A stretch of DNA of 64,000 nt from Pontibacter qinzhouensis (GTDB taxonomy: Bacteria > Bacteroidota > Bacteroidia > Cytophagales > Hymenobacteraceae). How positions within the stretch are numbered: position 1 is the stretch's first letter; each line of letters starts with the position of its first letter. The stretch lies in contig NZ_VRTY01000007.1 of the NCBI RefSeq assembly GCF_008017455.1, forward strand, positions 29,239 to 93,238, given 5' to 3'. A program made the translations under genes and the position numbers. The notes under the pieces were generated by a model. The model did not search any database and had not been told where the DNA came from. It saw only the letters and a program-made list of their open reading frames with translations. Of the stretch, positions 26,398-35,618 are shown piece by piece.

Positions 26398-27249
26398 ATG
26401 CTCCGAATAGCTATCCAAAAGTCAGGCAGGCTCAGCGACGATTCGCTTAACCTGATCCGTGAATGTGGCATCTCTTTTATCAGCAGTTCTTTAAAGTTAA
26501 AGACCGAGTCTACTAATTTCCCATTAGAAATTCTTTTCCTCCGCGACGACGACATTCCGGGCTATGTAGCCGACGGTGTAGCCGATATTGGTATTGTGGG
26601 CGAAAATGTGCTGGTAGAAGAAGGCAAGCAGGATCTTACCGTAGAAAAGCTCGGCTTCTCCAAGTGCCGCCTTTCTTTGGCTGTACCCAAAGCAGATGAG
26701 TACAACTCCATTGCTGACCTGGAAGGTAAAAACATTGCCACCTCTTACCCGAACCTGCTGCAGGATTACCTGACAAAGCACGGCGTAACAGCTCATATTC
26801 ATACCATTAGCGGCTCCGTAGAAATTGCCCCCAGCATTGGTCTGGCCGAGGCAATCTGCGACATTGTTAGCTCCGGCAGCACACTCATCAGCAATGGCCT
26901 ACGCGAGGTGGAGCGTGTGTTCAGTTCACAAGCTGTTTTAATTGCCAACGATAACCTGGACGAGGAGAAAAAGCAGATATTGGAGAAACTCCTGTTCCGG
27001 GTGCATGCCGTGCAACGGGCGCAACGGGCTAAGTATATTGTGCTAAACGTGCCAAACGACCAGGTGGAGTCGGTTAGCCAGTTATTGCCGGGGATTAAAG
27101 CACCTACAGTTATGCCATTGGCAGAAGAAGGCTGGAGCTCACTGCATTCGGTTGTGAACGAAGATGATTTTTGGGAAATTATTGAAAAGCTGAAAGAAGC
27201 AGGAGCACAGGGAATATTGGTAGTGCCAATCGAAAAGATGATTGTATGA
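26398..27249 (+). CDS. hisG: ATP phosphoribosyltransferase, long form
   Basis: First enzyme of histidine synthesis, condensing ATP and PRPP; 283 aa, the long (HisG-L) type that needs no HisZ. N-terminal catalytic lobes begin LRIAIQKSGRLSDDSLNLI; the PRPP loop region DIVSSGSTLISNGL is near 160. The last 80 residues (from about 205) form the ACT-like regulatory domain that binds histidine. The stop codon overlaps the hisD ATG (ATGA), indicating translational coupling. Control: leader peptide plus terminator upstream, and probable feedback through the C-terminal domain. Confidence 0.95.
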   Translation: MLRIAIQKSGRLSDDSLNLIRECGISFISSSLKLKTESTNFPLEILFLRDDDIPGYVADGVADIGIVGENVLVEEGKQDLTVEKLGFSKCRLSLAVPKADEYNSIADLEGKNIATSYPNLLQDYLTKHGVTAHIHTISGSVEIAPSIGLAEAICDIVSSGSTLISNGLREVERVFSSQAVLIANDNLDEEKKQILEKLLFRVHAVQRAQRAKYIVLNVPNDQVESVSQLLPGIKAPTVMPLAEEGWSSLHSVVNEDDFWEIIEKLKEAGAQGILVVPIEKMIV

Positions 27250-28538
27250 TGCGTAGAATACTATATCCGGCTGAGGCAACCTGGGCCGACCTGATGCAGC
27301 GCCCTACCAAAAACCTGGAGGAGCTGGAGCCCGGTATTCGGGAAACGTTTAGGCTGGTGCAGGAGCAGGGCGATGCCGCTTTGCAGGCACTTGCTCTAAA
27401 ATTTGATAAAGCCACTATTCAACATTTACTTGTTTCCCCGGAAGAAATAAAGGCAGCTGAACAGCAGGTATCAGTTGAGCTAAAGGAGGCTATTTTGCAG
27501 GCCTACAGTAACATTCAGTTGTTTCATATGGCGCAGTCCGAACCGGTAAAACAAACCGAAACCATGCCGGGAGTTACCTGTTGGCGCAAAAGTGTAGCCA
27601 TCGAAAAGGTAGGGCTATACATACCTGGTGGCACAGCTCCTTTGTTCTCAACACTGCTCATGCTGGGAGTGCCAGCCAAAATAGCTGGTTGCCGCGATAT
27701 AGTACTTTGTACCCCACCGGCAGCAGACGGAACGGTACACGCAGCCATTCTGTATGTTGCTGCTTTGTTAGGAATTACAAAAATAGTGAAGGCAGGAGGA
27801 GCTCAGGCAATAGCCGCCATGGCTTTCGGTACAGAAAGCGTACCGGCTGTCGATAAGATTTTCGGACCTGGTAACCAGTACGTAACGGTTGCGAAGCAAT
27901 TGGTAAATAAATACGGTGTTGCCATCGATTTACCAGCTGGTCCTTCGGAAGTGTTGGTGATTGCCGATGACACTGCCAATCCTGCTTTTGTAGCGGCAGA
28001 CCTCCTTTCGCAGGCAGAGCATGGCGCCGATTCTCAGGTACTGCTGGTAACTACTTCACCTGGTTTTCTCGATAAGGTAGAAGGCGAACTTAAATCTCAG
28101 CTTGATGTCTTGCCACGTAAAGAGTTGGCAGAAAAAGCATTAAATAATAGTTTAGGTGTGGTAGTGAACGCTGTGGGAGAAGCGATTGCTTTTTCGAACC
28201 AATACGCACCGGAGCACCTGATTTTAGCCATTGCGCAGTTTGAAGATGTGTTGGAGCAGATTACCAATGCAGGTTCCGTTTTCTTAGGCAATTACAGCCC
28301 CGAATCAGCCGGCGATTATGCCTCCGGCACCAACCACACTTTACCAACCAACGGTTATGCCCGCGCCTATAGCGGAGTTTCGCTCGATAGTTTCGTCAAG
28401 AAAATCACTTTTCAATACATAACTCCGGCCGGTTTGCAGAACATTGGTCCGACCATAGAGACCATGGCTGCTGCAGAAGGCCTGGAAGCTCATAAAAACG
28501 CAGTAAGCATCAGATTAAAGGAGGTGGCAAATGTTTAA
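27246..28538 (+). CDS. hisD: Histidinol dehydrogenase
   Basis: 430 aa zinc enzyme that oxidises histidinol to histidine in two NAD steps, the last reaction of the pathway. Recognisable blocks are [23 protein letters not shown] near 118, [14 protein letters not shown] near 203, [13 protein letters not shown] near 225, the zinc-site region [14 protein letters not shown] near 255 and YAPEHLIL near 318. Overlaps hisG by four bases and hisC by eight. Length is normal. Confidence 0.96.
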   Translation: MMRRILYPAEATWADLMQRPTKNLEELEPGIRETFRLVQEQGDAALQALALKFDKATIQHLLVSPEEIKAAEQQVSVELKEAILQAYSNIQLFHMAQSEPVKQTETMPGVTCWRKSVAIEKVGLYIPGGTAPLFSTLLMLGVPAKIAGCRDIVLCTPPAADGTVHAAILYVAALLGITKIVKAGGAQAIAAMAFGTESVPAVDKIFGPGNQYVTVAKQLVNKYGVAIDLPAGPSEVLVIADDTANPAFVAADLLSQAEHGADSQVLLVTTSPGFLDKVEGELKSQLDVLPRKELAEKALNNSLGVVVNAVGEAIAFSNQYAPEHLILAIAQFEDVLEQITNAGSVFLGNYSPESAGDYASGTNHTLPTNGYARAYSGVSLDSFVKKITFQYITPAGLQNIGPTIETMAAAEGLEAHKNAVSIRLKEVANV

Positions 28539-29580
28539 TTTAAACGCACTGGTTCGGCCGAATGTGCTTAAAATGAAGCCGTACTCATCGGCACGCGACG
28601 AATTTAAAGGTGCCGCCAGCATTTTTATAGATGCCAACGAGAACAATATTGGCAGTTTAGCCGGTAACAACTATAACCGCTACCCAGACCCACACCAGAA
28701 AAAGCTGAAGCAGAAAATAGCTGCCATAAAAGGTGTGCGACCAAGCCAGATTTTTTTAGGCAACGGAAGCGATGAAGCCATCGACCTGCTGTTCCGGATG
28801 CTTTGCCAGCCGGGCCGGGATGTTATGCTGCACCTGCCACCGACTTATGGGATGTATGAGGTGTCTGCCAACCTGAATGATGTGCAACTGGATGCGGTGC
28901 AACTCACAGCAGATTTTCAGGTGCCGGTAGAGGAGGTGCTTAACCAGGTAAAGCCAAACACAAAGCTCATCTTTATCTGCTCCCCCAACAACCCGACTGC
29001 TAACCTCATAAACCCTGAATGCATTGAAGCGCTTTTGCGAGGGTTTAATGGTGTGGTAGTAGTAGATGAAGCCTATATTGATTTCTGCGACAGCCCAAGC
29101 TGGACGACGCGGCTTGATGAATTTCCGAATTTGCTGGTACTGCAGACCTTCTCAAAAGCCTGGGGCATGGCTGGTCTTCGCCTTGGCCTTGCCTTCGCAT
29201 CGGAAGAACTGATTCAGCTTTTGGATAAAATCAAGCCACCCTACAACATCAACGAAGCCACTCAGGAACTGGCGCTGCAGGCACTCGAAAAGTCGGAGGA
29301 CCTTCGCTATATGATTGAGGAAATTGTGCAGGAACGGGAGTTGCTGGCTCATGCGTTGCCACGGCTATCGTCGGTGCTGCACGTGTACCCATCCGATGCC
29401 AACTTTTTACTGGTTAAAGTAACAGATGCAAACGGCATGTATAATTACCTGGTAGAGAATGGTATTGTTGTGCGAAATCGCTCCAGCTTACCCGGCTGCG
29501 AAGGCTGTCTCCGTATCTCAGTAGGTACTCTGGAAGAGAACCAGAAACTGCTGCAGGTAATGGCTTCTTTTAGATTATAG
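28531..29580 (+). CDS. hisC: Histidinol-phosphate aminotransferase
   Basis: 349 aa class I/II PLP aminotransferase. IDANENNIG near 33, RYPDPHQKKLK near 50, SPNNPTAN near 150, VVVDEAYIDF near 175 and the PLP-lysine motif TFSKAWGMAGLRLG near 207 are all present. Converts imidazole-acetol phosphate to histidinol phosphate. Starts within the hisD end (8-base overlap). The stop codon is the start of an inverted-repeat spacer preceding hisB. Confidence 0.95.
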   Translation: MFNLNALVRPNVLKMKPYSSARDEFKGAASIFIDANENNIGSLAGNNYNRYPDPHQKKLKQKIAAIKGVRPSQIFLGNGSDEAIDLLFRMLCQPGRDVMLHLPPTYGMYEVSANLNDVQLDAVQLTADFQVPVEEVLNQVKPNTKLIFICSPNNPTANLINPECIEALLRGFNGVVVVDEAYIDFCDSPSWTTRLDEFPNLLVLQTFSKAWGMAGLRLGLAFASEELIQLLDKIKPPYNINEATQELALQALEKSEDLRYMIEEIVQERELLAHALPRLSSVLHVYPSDANFLLVKVTDANGMYNYLVENGIVVRNRSSLPGCEGCLRISVGTLEENQKLLQVMASFRL

Positions 29581-29712
29581 ATGTTAATTATAGAAACTAG
29601 CTAGTAGATATATAGACTGTAGATGTGAGATGATTGTTGTTAGAAAAATGCCAGGAACAAAGGAAGCCCTGCAAAAATCTAACATCTAAAATCTAGCATC
29701 TAAAATCTCAAA
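29570..29712. repeat. Inverted-repeat spacer between hisC and hisB
   Basis: Left arm TTTTAGATTATAGATG overlaps the hisC stop; right arm at 29677-29710 is a tandem of ATCTAACATCTAAAATCTAG-type units ending just before the hisB ATG. The arms are broadly complementary. Same sequence style recurs between trpG/trpD and trpD/trpC. Confidence 0.6.
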
Positions 29713-29714
29713 AA

Positions 29715-30809
29715 ATGAAAAAAGCACTTTTTATAGATCGGGATGGGACCATTCTGGTAGAGCCAAAAACCGATTTTCAGGTAGATTCTTTTGAGAAATT
29801 TGCCTTTGTTCCGAAGGCGATTTATAACCTCGTGAAAATTTACCAGGAACTTGATTATGAGTTTGTGATGGTAACCAACCAGGACGGACTTGGTACAGAT
29901 TCTTACCCGGAAGATACCTTTTGGCCCTACCAGAACAAAATGATGGAAATCTTGGAAAGCGAGGGCATCCGGTTTTCTGAAGTTTTAATTGACCGGAGTT
30001 TTGAGCACGAAGGTCTTGAGACACGGAAACCAGGCATTGGCATGATGAAGCGTTACCTGGAAGGAGAATATGACCTGGAGAACTCTTACGTTATTGGTGA
30101 CCGGCTAACAGATGTAAAGCTGGCAAAGAACCTGGGTACAAAAGCCATTTTTATTGGCGAAGAAGCACAGGCTGCTGCTAACTTCAGCACCAACTCCTGG
30201 GATGAAATTTATCAGTACCTGAAGCTGCCGGAGCGTAAAGCCAGCATCAGACGCCAAACTTCCGAAACCGATATTTCTATAGATCTGAACCTCGATGGAA
30301 CAGGTAAAATGGATATCAGAACCGGACTTGGCTTTTTTGACCATATGCTGGAGCAACTGGCAAAACATGGCAAGGTCGATCTGGGTGTAAAAGTAAACGG
30401 TGACCTGCACATAGACGAGCATCACACCATAGAAGACACAGGACTAGCCTTAGGAGAAGCCTTTTTGCAAGCACTCGGTGACAAAAAAGGCATTAACCGG
30501 TATGGTTTCCTGCTACCCATGGACGATGTGCTGGCACAGGTAGCCATAGATTTCGGCGGTCGCCCCTGGATTATGTGGGATGCCGATTTTAAGCGTGAAA
30601 TGGTAGGCGATATGCCCACCGAGATGTTCTTCCACTTCTTCAAATCATTCAGCGACACCTCCAAGTCTAACCTGAATATTAAAGCGGAAGGGCAGAACGA
30701 GCACCATAAGATAGAGGCCATTTACAAAGCCTTTGCCAAAGCCATAAAAATGGCAGTGCAGCGTAACCCGCAGGATAACACCATACCCAGTACCAAAGGT
30801 ACACTGTAA
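29715..30809 (+). CDS. hisB: Bifunctional histidinol-phosphatase / imidazoleglycerol-phosphate dehydratase
   Basis: 364 aa fusion. Residues 1-165 are a HAD phosphatase with the nucleophile motif [20 protein letters not shown] near 53 and [14 protein letters not shown] near 127. Residues 175-364 are IGP dehydratase with [15 protein letters not shown] near 236, [12 protein letters not shown] near 285 and [15 protein letters not shown] near 332, whose His residues bind manganese. The fusion is the same as in enteric bacteria and many Bacteroidota. It is the last gene of the first his operon and is followed by a very strong terminator. Confidence 0.96.
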   Translation: MKKALFIDRDGTILVEPKTDFQVDSFEKFAFVPKAIYNLVKIYQELDYEFVMVTNQDGLGTDSYPEDTFWPYQNKMMEILESEGIRFSEVLIDRSFEHEGLETRKPGIGMMKRYLEGEYDLENSYVIGDRLTDVKLAKNLGTKAIFIGEEAQAAANFSTNSWDEIYQYLKLPERKASIRRQTSETDISIDLNLDGTGKMDIRTGLGFFDHMLEQLAKHGKVDLGVKVNGDLHIDEHHTIEDTGLALGEAFLQALGDKKGINRYGFLLPMDDVLAQVAIDFGGRPWIMWDADFKREMVGDMPTEMFFHFFKSFSDTSKSNLNIKAEGQNEHHKIEAIYKAFAKAIKMAVQRNPQDNTIPSTKGTL

Positions 30810-30841
30810 TCTTTAGAAGCTTCGCCAAATTCAAAATTCCA

Positions 30842-30881
30842 CAAAAGAGGGTGATCCTGTTGCAGGATCACCCTCTTTTGT
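30842..30881 (+). terminator. Strong terminator after hisB
   Basis: Perfect stem CAAAAGAGGGTGATCCTG / CAGGATCACCCTCTTTTG around TTG; A/T symmetric, so it can also stop minus-strand transcription. Confidence 0.92.
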
Positions 30882-30897
30882 GGAGGCTTAAGCTTAA

Positions 30898-30955
30898 TAC
30901 CCTTGAATCAAAATTTCAGAAAAACCTTTGGAAGGCCAAAACCATTGGAATAATT
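30898..30955 (+). repeat. 58-bp dispersed element, copy 9
   Basis: TACCCTTG starts 17 bases after the hisB terminator; CCTTTGGAAGGCC and CCATTGGAATAATT follow. Exactly 58 bp. Same strand as hisB. Confidence 0.87.
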
Positions 30956-30969
30956 CGGGGTGGAAGGCT

Positions 30970-31368
30970 CTATACTGAACGCAGCCAGTCTTGGGCTGAA
31001 TCAATATTATCAAACGTCCGGATGGGGTTAAGGTCGTCAGTATTTTTGAGGGCTTTATCGGCAGAGAGCCTGCTGAAGGCGCTGGAAGAGTATACCCAGG
31101 CAAAATTTAACATACCGGCAGCGACCATGCGTGGAAACCATTCCTGACCTACCCACTTAGAGGCACCCGACCAAATTCCCTCCACATTGGTATTGTCGTT
31201 CAGGATTTTGTTGCACCCCTTCTCTTGCATGAAAAATAATATTTTTTCACAGCCGGCAGTTACAGTTTCATAATTCACGAAGCCACGCCAATTCACATAA
31301 ATCCAGTCGTCGGCTTCGTTATATTCTATCGCAATGTAGGATTCTCTAAAAAGTAATTCGTTTCTCAT
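30970..31368 (-). CDS. STAS/SpoIIAA-like domain hypothetical protein
   Basis: 132 aa soluble protein starting MRNELLFRESYIAIEYNEADDWIYVNWRGF; alternating strands and helices, with NKILNDNTNVEGIW near 55 and a final DNIDSAQDWL helix, fit the small SpoIIAA/STAS-like proteins seen in Cytophagales. No catalytic residues can be named. Single gene convergent with hisB. Confidence 0.6.
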   Translation of the reverse strand: MRNELLFRESYIAIEYNEADDWIYVNWRGFVNYETVTAGCEKILFFMQEKGCNKILNDNTNVEGIWSGASKWVGQEWFPRMVAAGMLNFAWVYSSSAFSRLSADKALKNTDDLNPIRTFDNIDSAQDWLRSV

Positions 31369-31650
31369 CAGCTATTACTGAGCTTTCATTAAACACGATG
31401 ATTGTAAAAGTAAGAACACTATCGTTAAAAAAACAGGAAAAACACTATTTTTAAAAGAACGTGAACTTAAATGCCTGCCTGTTGTTGCTGTTAGCATTGG
31501 CTAAGTTTCTTATTTGTTTTCTCCCGGATCTCATTTAAAAGCCAACAAAACAGATGTTTAATTTAAGAGCTTGCTGGTTTTCGGGCTCCTGACCATCCGG
31601 TTAATTAATTTTCTTTTTCGGTAGCCAGAATTTAATTATATTCAATCCCG

Positions 31651-33159
31651 ATGAAAAAACACCTTGCACCCTTTCCTCTTTTGTTGCTGTTCCTGCTTAC
31701 GTTCTGTTGCCCTTACCGTGTTTCGGCTACTGTTGCCTGTGCAGCCCCTGACTCACTAATGGCCGAAGCTAAAGGAAGCAGGTATCGGGAGGCAGTGCAA
31801 AAGCTGTCGGGAGCCATCAAATTTAAAACCATCTCCGATACTGAAGATAAGAACACCTTTGCAGATGAATTTATTGCCTTACACGATTATCTGGAGAATG
31901 CTTTTAAGGAACTACATAGCAGGCTTACCCGTGAGATTATAAATAAACAAAGTCTGCTCTATACCTGGCCAGGAACAGATCCGGAGCTGAAGCCGGTATT
32001 GCTCAGCGCGCACATCGATGTGGTGCCGGTTGAGGCTGTTTCGATGGATGAATGGGAACAGGAGGCTTTTTCAGGAATTATAACTAATGGGCACATCTGG
32101 GGGCGGGGCGCACTCGACGATAAATACCGCGTGATTGCCATTATGGAGGCAGTGGAGCAACTATTGCTGAACGGTTACATGCCAGAGCGCACTATTTTGC
32201 TGGCGTTCGGGCACGACGAGGAAATTGGTGGTAACGAGGGAGCAGGGGCCATAAGTGAACTGCTGCAGGAGCGATATCAGCAACTGGAGGCGGTGTTCGA
32301 CGAAGGACTTGCCGTAACCAAAGGTATATTTCCGGGAATAGAAGAGCCGATCGCTTTTATCGGAACAGCCTCTAAAGGCAGCGCTAATTTCAGGCTAACG
32401 GTGAAAGGCGATGGAGGTCATTCTTCAATTCCTCCAAATGAAACTCCTATTTCCATTTTGAGCCAGGCAATCGTTAACATCAACAACAACCCCTTTAAAG
32501 CTCATATTACGCCATCTACCAAAGAGACCCTCGAAATACTGAGCAACAGGCTGGGAGGCAAAAGCAAGTTTGCTATGCAACACTTCGGCTTGTTTAAAGG
32601 CACCATTAAAAAACAGCTTTCTAAAAACATGGCCACCGATGCCCTGATCCGCACCAAGGCATCGCCCACCATTATTCAGGCCGGCGAAAAGGAGAATGTG
32701 CTGCCACGGGTGGCGCAGGCCATTGTAAATGTACGCTTGCTGACTGGTGAAACAGAAGAAAGTGCCAGAGCGCATCTTGTAAAAGCCATCAGCGATGAAA
32801 GGGTAGAGGTGGCGGGCTATGGCACGTATTCACCTCCATCTGCGGTAGCAAAAACCGACACGTGGGTGTACCAGGCACTGAAGAATACCATTGAGACCTT
32901 GTTTCCTGAAGCGCTGGTGGTGCCGGCTCTTTTTCCGGGAGGCACCGACGCCCGCCACTATGCCAGCCTCACCGATAATATTTTCAGGTTTGCCCCGCAA
33001 CTCGTAACGCCCGATGATGCCACCCGTGTTCACAATGTAAACGAACGCATTGCGCTAAGCGTGTTTGATGGCTGTATCGATTTTTACAACCTCCTGATCC
33101 GGCAGGTGGCTGACCAGGAAGAGTATTTTGTACAGATAGTAAACCCAGGGAATTTTTAA
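31651..33159 (+). CDS. M20 family peptidase, PM20D1-like
   Basis: 502 aa exported di-zinc amidohydrolase. Signal peptide covers about residues 1-27. Zinc and catalytic motifs are in order: LLSAHIDVVPV near 115 (His), WGRGALDDKYR near 151 (bridging Asp), FGHDEEIGGNEG near 190 (general base Glu and ligand), VFDEGL near 217 and HNVNERI near 473 (His ligand). The lid domain runs about 245-395. Long spacing and the EGAGA motif suit the carboxypeptidase S/PM20D1 subgroup, known to cut or form N-acyl amino acids. Substrate here unknown. Confidence 0.9.
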   Translation: MKKHLAPFPLLLLFLLTFCCPYRVSATVACAAPDSLMAEAKGSRYREAVQKLSGAIKFKTISDTEDKNTFADEFIALHDYLENAFKELHSRLTREIINKQSLLYTWPGTDPELKPVLLSAHIDVVPVEAVSMDEWEQEAFSGIITNGHIWGRGALDDKYRVIAIMEAVEQLLLNGYMPERTILLAFGHDEEIGGNEGAGAISELLQERYQQLEAVFDEGLAVTKGIFPGIEEPIAFIGTASKGSANFRLTVKGDGGHSSIPPNETPISILSQAIVNINNNPFKAHITPSTKETLEILSNRLGGKSKFAMQHFGLFKGTIKKQLSKNMATDALIRTKASPTIIQAGEKENVLPRVAQAIVNVRLLTGETEESARAHLVKAISDERVEVAGYGTYSPPSAVAKTDTWVYQALKNTIETLFPEALVVPALFPGGTDARHYASLTDNIFRFAPQLVTPDDATRVHNVNERIALSVFDGCIDFYNLLIRQVADQEEYFVQIVNPGNF

Positions 33160-33167
33160 AGGCTGGC

Positions 33168-33225
33168 TACCCTTGACTAAAATTGGAGCAAAATGCGTTG
33201 GAAGGGTATTTTCATTTGAATAATT
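33168..33225 (+). repeat. 58-bp dispersed element, copy 10
   Basis: TACCCTTG begins 8 bases after the M20 peptidase stop; GTTGGAAGGG and TTTTCATTTGAATAATT follow. Exactly 58 bp. Confidence 0.87.
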
Positions 33226-33296
33226 ACTAACAATTATTGGTTTGATTAGCTAATTAAACATCAAATTAGATTATTTTTAATAATTGTTTAAAAAAG

Positions 33297-33329
33297 TTTT
33301 GCAAGTATAGTTGCAGACGTATACATTTG
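33297..33329 (+). promoter_or_regulatory. Promoter of the trp operon
   Basis: TTTTG at 33297-33301 and TACATTTG at 33322-33329, 20 bases apart, match the Bacteroidota TTTG / TAnnTTTG consensus. The leader ATG lies 32 bases after the -7 box. Confidence 0.7.
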
Positions 33330-33361
33330 CTTTCAATTAGTTTAGCCCATAGAACAAAGGC

Positions 33362-33448
33362 ATGATGAATCAGAATCTTCATACAGCATGGTGGTGGCAC
33401 GTTGGTAAAAACATCGTGGACAGCCCTGCTATGAATCCTATAAAATAA
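33362..33448 (+). CDS. trpL: Trp operon leader peptide
   Basis: A 28-codon ORF beginning M-M-N-Q-N-L-H-T-A followed by three consecutive Trp codons (33389-33397) and ending NPIK. AAAGG precedes the start. It lies between a good promoter and a terminator hairpin in front of trpE. A 7-bp pairing between GGACAGC (33418-33424) and GCTGTTC (33480-33486) could open the terminator when the ribosome stalls on the Trp codons; that pairing is my inference. Confidence 0.88.
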   Translation: MMNQNLHTAWWWHVGKNIVDSPAMNPIK

Positions 33449-33470
33449 GATTTAGCATAACCAAAGGTAT

Positions 33471-33512
33471 TAAAGGCCTGCTGTTCACACGAATAGCAGG
33501 CCTTTTCTTTTC
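33471..33512 (+). terminator. Attenuator terminator before trpE
   Basis: AAAGGCCTGCT / AGCAGGCCTTT stem, 12-base loop, followed by TCTTTTCT. Ends about 12 bases before the trpE ATG. Confidence 0.88.
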
Positions 33513-33524
33513 TACTAAGCACAC

Positions 33525-34937
33525 ATGAAAAAAATTAAAATTTATACAAAGCACAAGAGGCTCCTGGCCGATACCCTGACACCGGTTAGCGTGTACCTGA
33601 AACTGCGTGACCAGTACCCGAACAGTATTCTGCTCGAAAGCTCAGACTACCACGGTGCCGAAAACAGTTTTTCCTATATCTGCTGTGGCCCGATGGCAAG
33701 CTTTAAAGTAGAAAATGAGGTTATCACGGAAAAATATCCGGATGGCTCCTCCCAACAAACTCCCATAACGCCCGAAATAAATGTGCCGGCGCAACTGGCA
33801 GCATTTTCGCAGCTGTTTGAGGTGGAGGAACAGGCTGGCTTCAGCTTTATACACAATGGGCTGTTTGGCTACATGAGCTACGATGCTGTGCGCTACTACG
33901 AAGACCTGGACCTGAGCCTTCGGCCTGATCGCCTGCAGATTCCGGAGTTATATTATGCAGCCTATCGGTATGTTATTGCCATCAACCACTTCACCAACGA
34001 GGCTTTTATTTTCTCGCATAATTACACCCAGAACGAAGAAGATGGCATTGCGCAGCTGGAAGCCCTATTGAACAGCCTCAACATTCCGAGCTTTACGTTT
34101 AGAACATCAGGTGAAGAGGAGCACAACATAAGCCGCGAAGGTTTCCTGGAGAATGTGGCCAAAGCAAAGCAGCATTGTTTCAGAGGCGATGTGTTCCAGC
34201 TGGTGCTGTCGCGGAGGTTTGCCCAGGCTTTTAAAGGCGATGAATTTAACGTGTACCGCGCCCTGCGCTCGGTGAACCCGTCGCCCTACCTGTTTTATTT
34301 CGATTACGGCAGCTTCAAGATCTTCGGTTCTTCTCCTGAGGCGCAGCTAGTAATAAAAGACCGCAAAGCCAGTATATTCCCGATTGCCGGCACTTTCCGG
34401 AGAACCGGCGACGATGCAGCAGACGCAGCGCTGGCAGAGAAGCTGCTGGCTGACCCGAAAGAGAACTCAGAACACGTGATGCTGGTTGACCTGGCCCGCA
34501 ACGACCTGAGCCGAAACGGATCAGAAGTGAAAGTAGAAACCTTCCGCGAGGTGCAATACTATTCGCATGTCATTCACCTCGTATCTAAAGTATCGGGTAA
34601 GCTGCACCCGCAAACCGACTCGCTGCAGATGGTCGCCAGCACCTTTCCGGCAGGCACACTATCCGGGGCACCCAAACACATGGCCATGCAACTCATTGAT
34701 CGTTATGAGACTACCAACCGAGCTTTTTACGGTGGCTGCATCGGCTTCCTCGACTTTAATGGCAACTTCAACAGCGCCATCATGATCAGGTCTTTCCTTA
34801 GCCAAAACTACAAGCTCTATTACCAGGCAGGAGCCGGCATTGTGGCTGCCTCATCGCCTGATAATGAGCTGCAGGAGGTCGATAATAAACTTATGGCCCT
34901 CAGAAAAGCGTTACAAATTGCCCAGGAGATAAATTAA
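33525..34937 (+). CDS. trpE: Anthranilate synthase component I
   Basis: 470 aa chorismate-utilising enzyme that forms anthranilate with TrpG. The tryptophan-feedback motif LLESSD is near residue 36, so allosteric inhibition is likely. Catalytic chorismate-binding blocks include FQLVLSRRF near 220, GSSPEAQL near 265, PIAGTFRRTG near 287, ENSEHVMLVDLARNDL near 315 and PAGTLSGAPK near 375. First structural gene after the attenuator; trpG starts 6 bases after its stop. Confidence 0.96.
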   Translation: MKKIKIYTKHKRLLADTLTPVSVYLKLRDQYPNSILLESSDYHGAENSFSYICCGPMASFKVENEVITEKYPDGSSQQTPITPEINVPAQLAAFSQLFEVEEQAGFSFIHNGLFGYMSYDAVRYYEDLDLSLRPDRLQIPELYYAAYRYVIAINHFTNEAFIFSHNYTQNEEDGIAQLEALLNSLNIPSFTFRTSGEEEHNISREGFLENVAKAKQHCFRGDVFQLVLSRRFAQAFKGDEFNVYRALRSVNPSPYLFYFDYGSFKIFGSSPEAQLVIKDRKASIFPIAGTFRRTGDDAADAALAEKLLADPKENSEHVMLVDLARNDLSRNGSEVKVETFREVQYYSHVIHLVSKVSGKLHPQTDSLQMVASTFPAGTLSGAPKHMAMQLIDRYETTNRAFYGGCIGFLDFNGNFNSAIMIRSFLSQNYKLYYQAGAGIVAASSPDNELQEVDNKLMALRKALQIAQEIN

Positions 34938-34943
34938 CCCGAT

Positions 34944-35513
34944 ATGAAAGTTCTTGTAATAGATAATTACGACTCGTTTACTTACAACCTCGTGCACATT
35001 CTGCAGGAGTTAGGAGCCGAGGTGGTGGTGCACCGAAACGATAAAATTAGCCTCGAAGAAGTAGGCGCTTATGATAAAATCATGCTATCTCCTGGCCCCG
35101 GTATTCCAGATGAAGCCGGCATACTAAAAGATGTTATTCGCACTTATGGAGCATCCAAGAGTCTGTTCGGCGTTTGCCTGGGGCATCAGGCAATAGGTGA
35201 GGTATATGGCGGTAAGTTGTTCAACAGCAACGAAGTATGGCATGGTGTATCTGTCTCTACGCAAGTAGTAGTGTCTGATCAGGAGGAAGTCTTGTTTAAA
35301 AATCTTCCGACTGCCTTTAACACCGGCCGCTATCACTCCTGGTTAGTAGAGGCAGCCTTACCTGATTGCCTCGAAGCCACCGCCATAGACGAAACAGGCA
35401 ATATTATGGCGCTCCGGCACCGGGAGTACGATGTAAGAGGTGTCCAGTTTCACCCTGAGTCTGTGCTAACAGAACACGGAAAGTCCATCATTAAAAACTG
35501 GTTAGAGTCTTAG
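34944..35513 (+). CDS. trpG: Anthranilate synthase component II (glutamine amidotransferase)
   Basis: 189 aa class I amidotransferase supplying ammonia to TrpE. Catalytic Cys in GVCLGHQAIGEVYGG near residue 79 and the His-Glu pair in VQFHPESVLTEHG near 170; LSPGPGIPDEAG near 51 forms the oxyanion region. No fusion to TrpD. The stop codon lies in the left arm of an inverted-repeat spacer. Could also serve aminodeoxychorismate synthase, as in some bacteria. Confidence 0.94.
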   Translation: MKVLVIDNYDSFTYNLVHILQELGAEVVVHRNDKISLEEVGAYDKIMLSPGPGIPDEAGILKDVIRTYGASKSLFGVCLGHQAIGEVYGGKLFNSNEVWHGVSVSTQVVVSDQEEVLFKNLPTAFNTGRYHSWLVEAALPDCLEATAIDETGNIMALRHREYDVRGVQFHPESVLTEHGKSIIKNWLES

Positions 35514-35612
35514 ATACTAGATTATGGATGATGGACTTGCCTGTTCTATAAACCTGTGAAGTCGTTCATCTAAACCTTTTGTCTAATATCTAACATCTAT
35601 CATCTGAAATCC
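35508..35612. repeat. Inverted-repeat spacer between trpG and trpD
   Basis: Left arm TTAGATACTAGATTATGG includes the trpG stop; right arm TCTAATATCTAACATCTATC near 35582 ends shortly before the trpD ATG. Same style as the hisC/hisB spacer. Confidence 0.55.
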
Positions 35613-35618
35613 TGAAGT

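Noticed and set aside
26228..26410. 60-codon frame overlapping hisL and the start of hisG
   Set aside because: Overlaps the His-rich leader in another frame and runs into hisG; no homology-like features.
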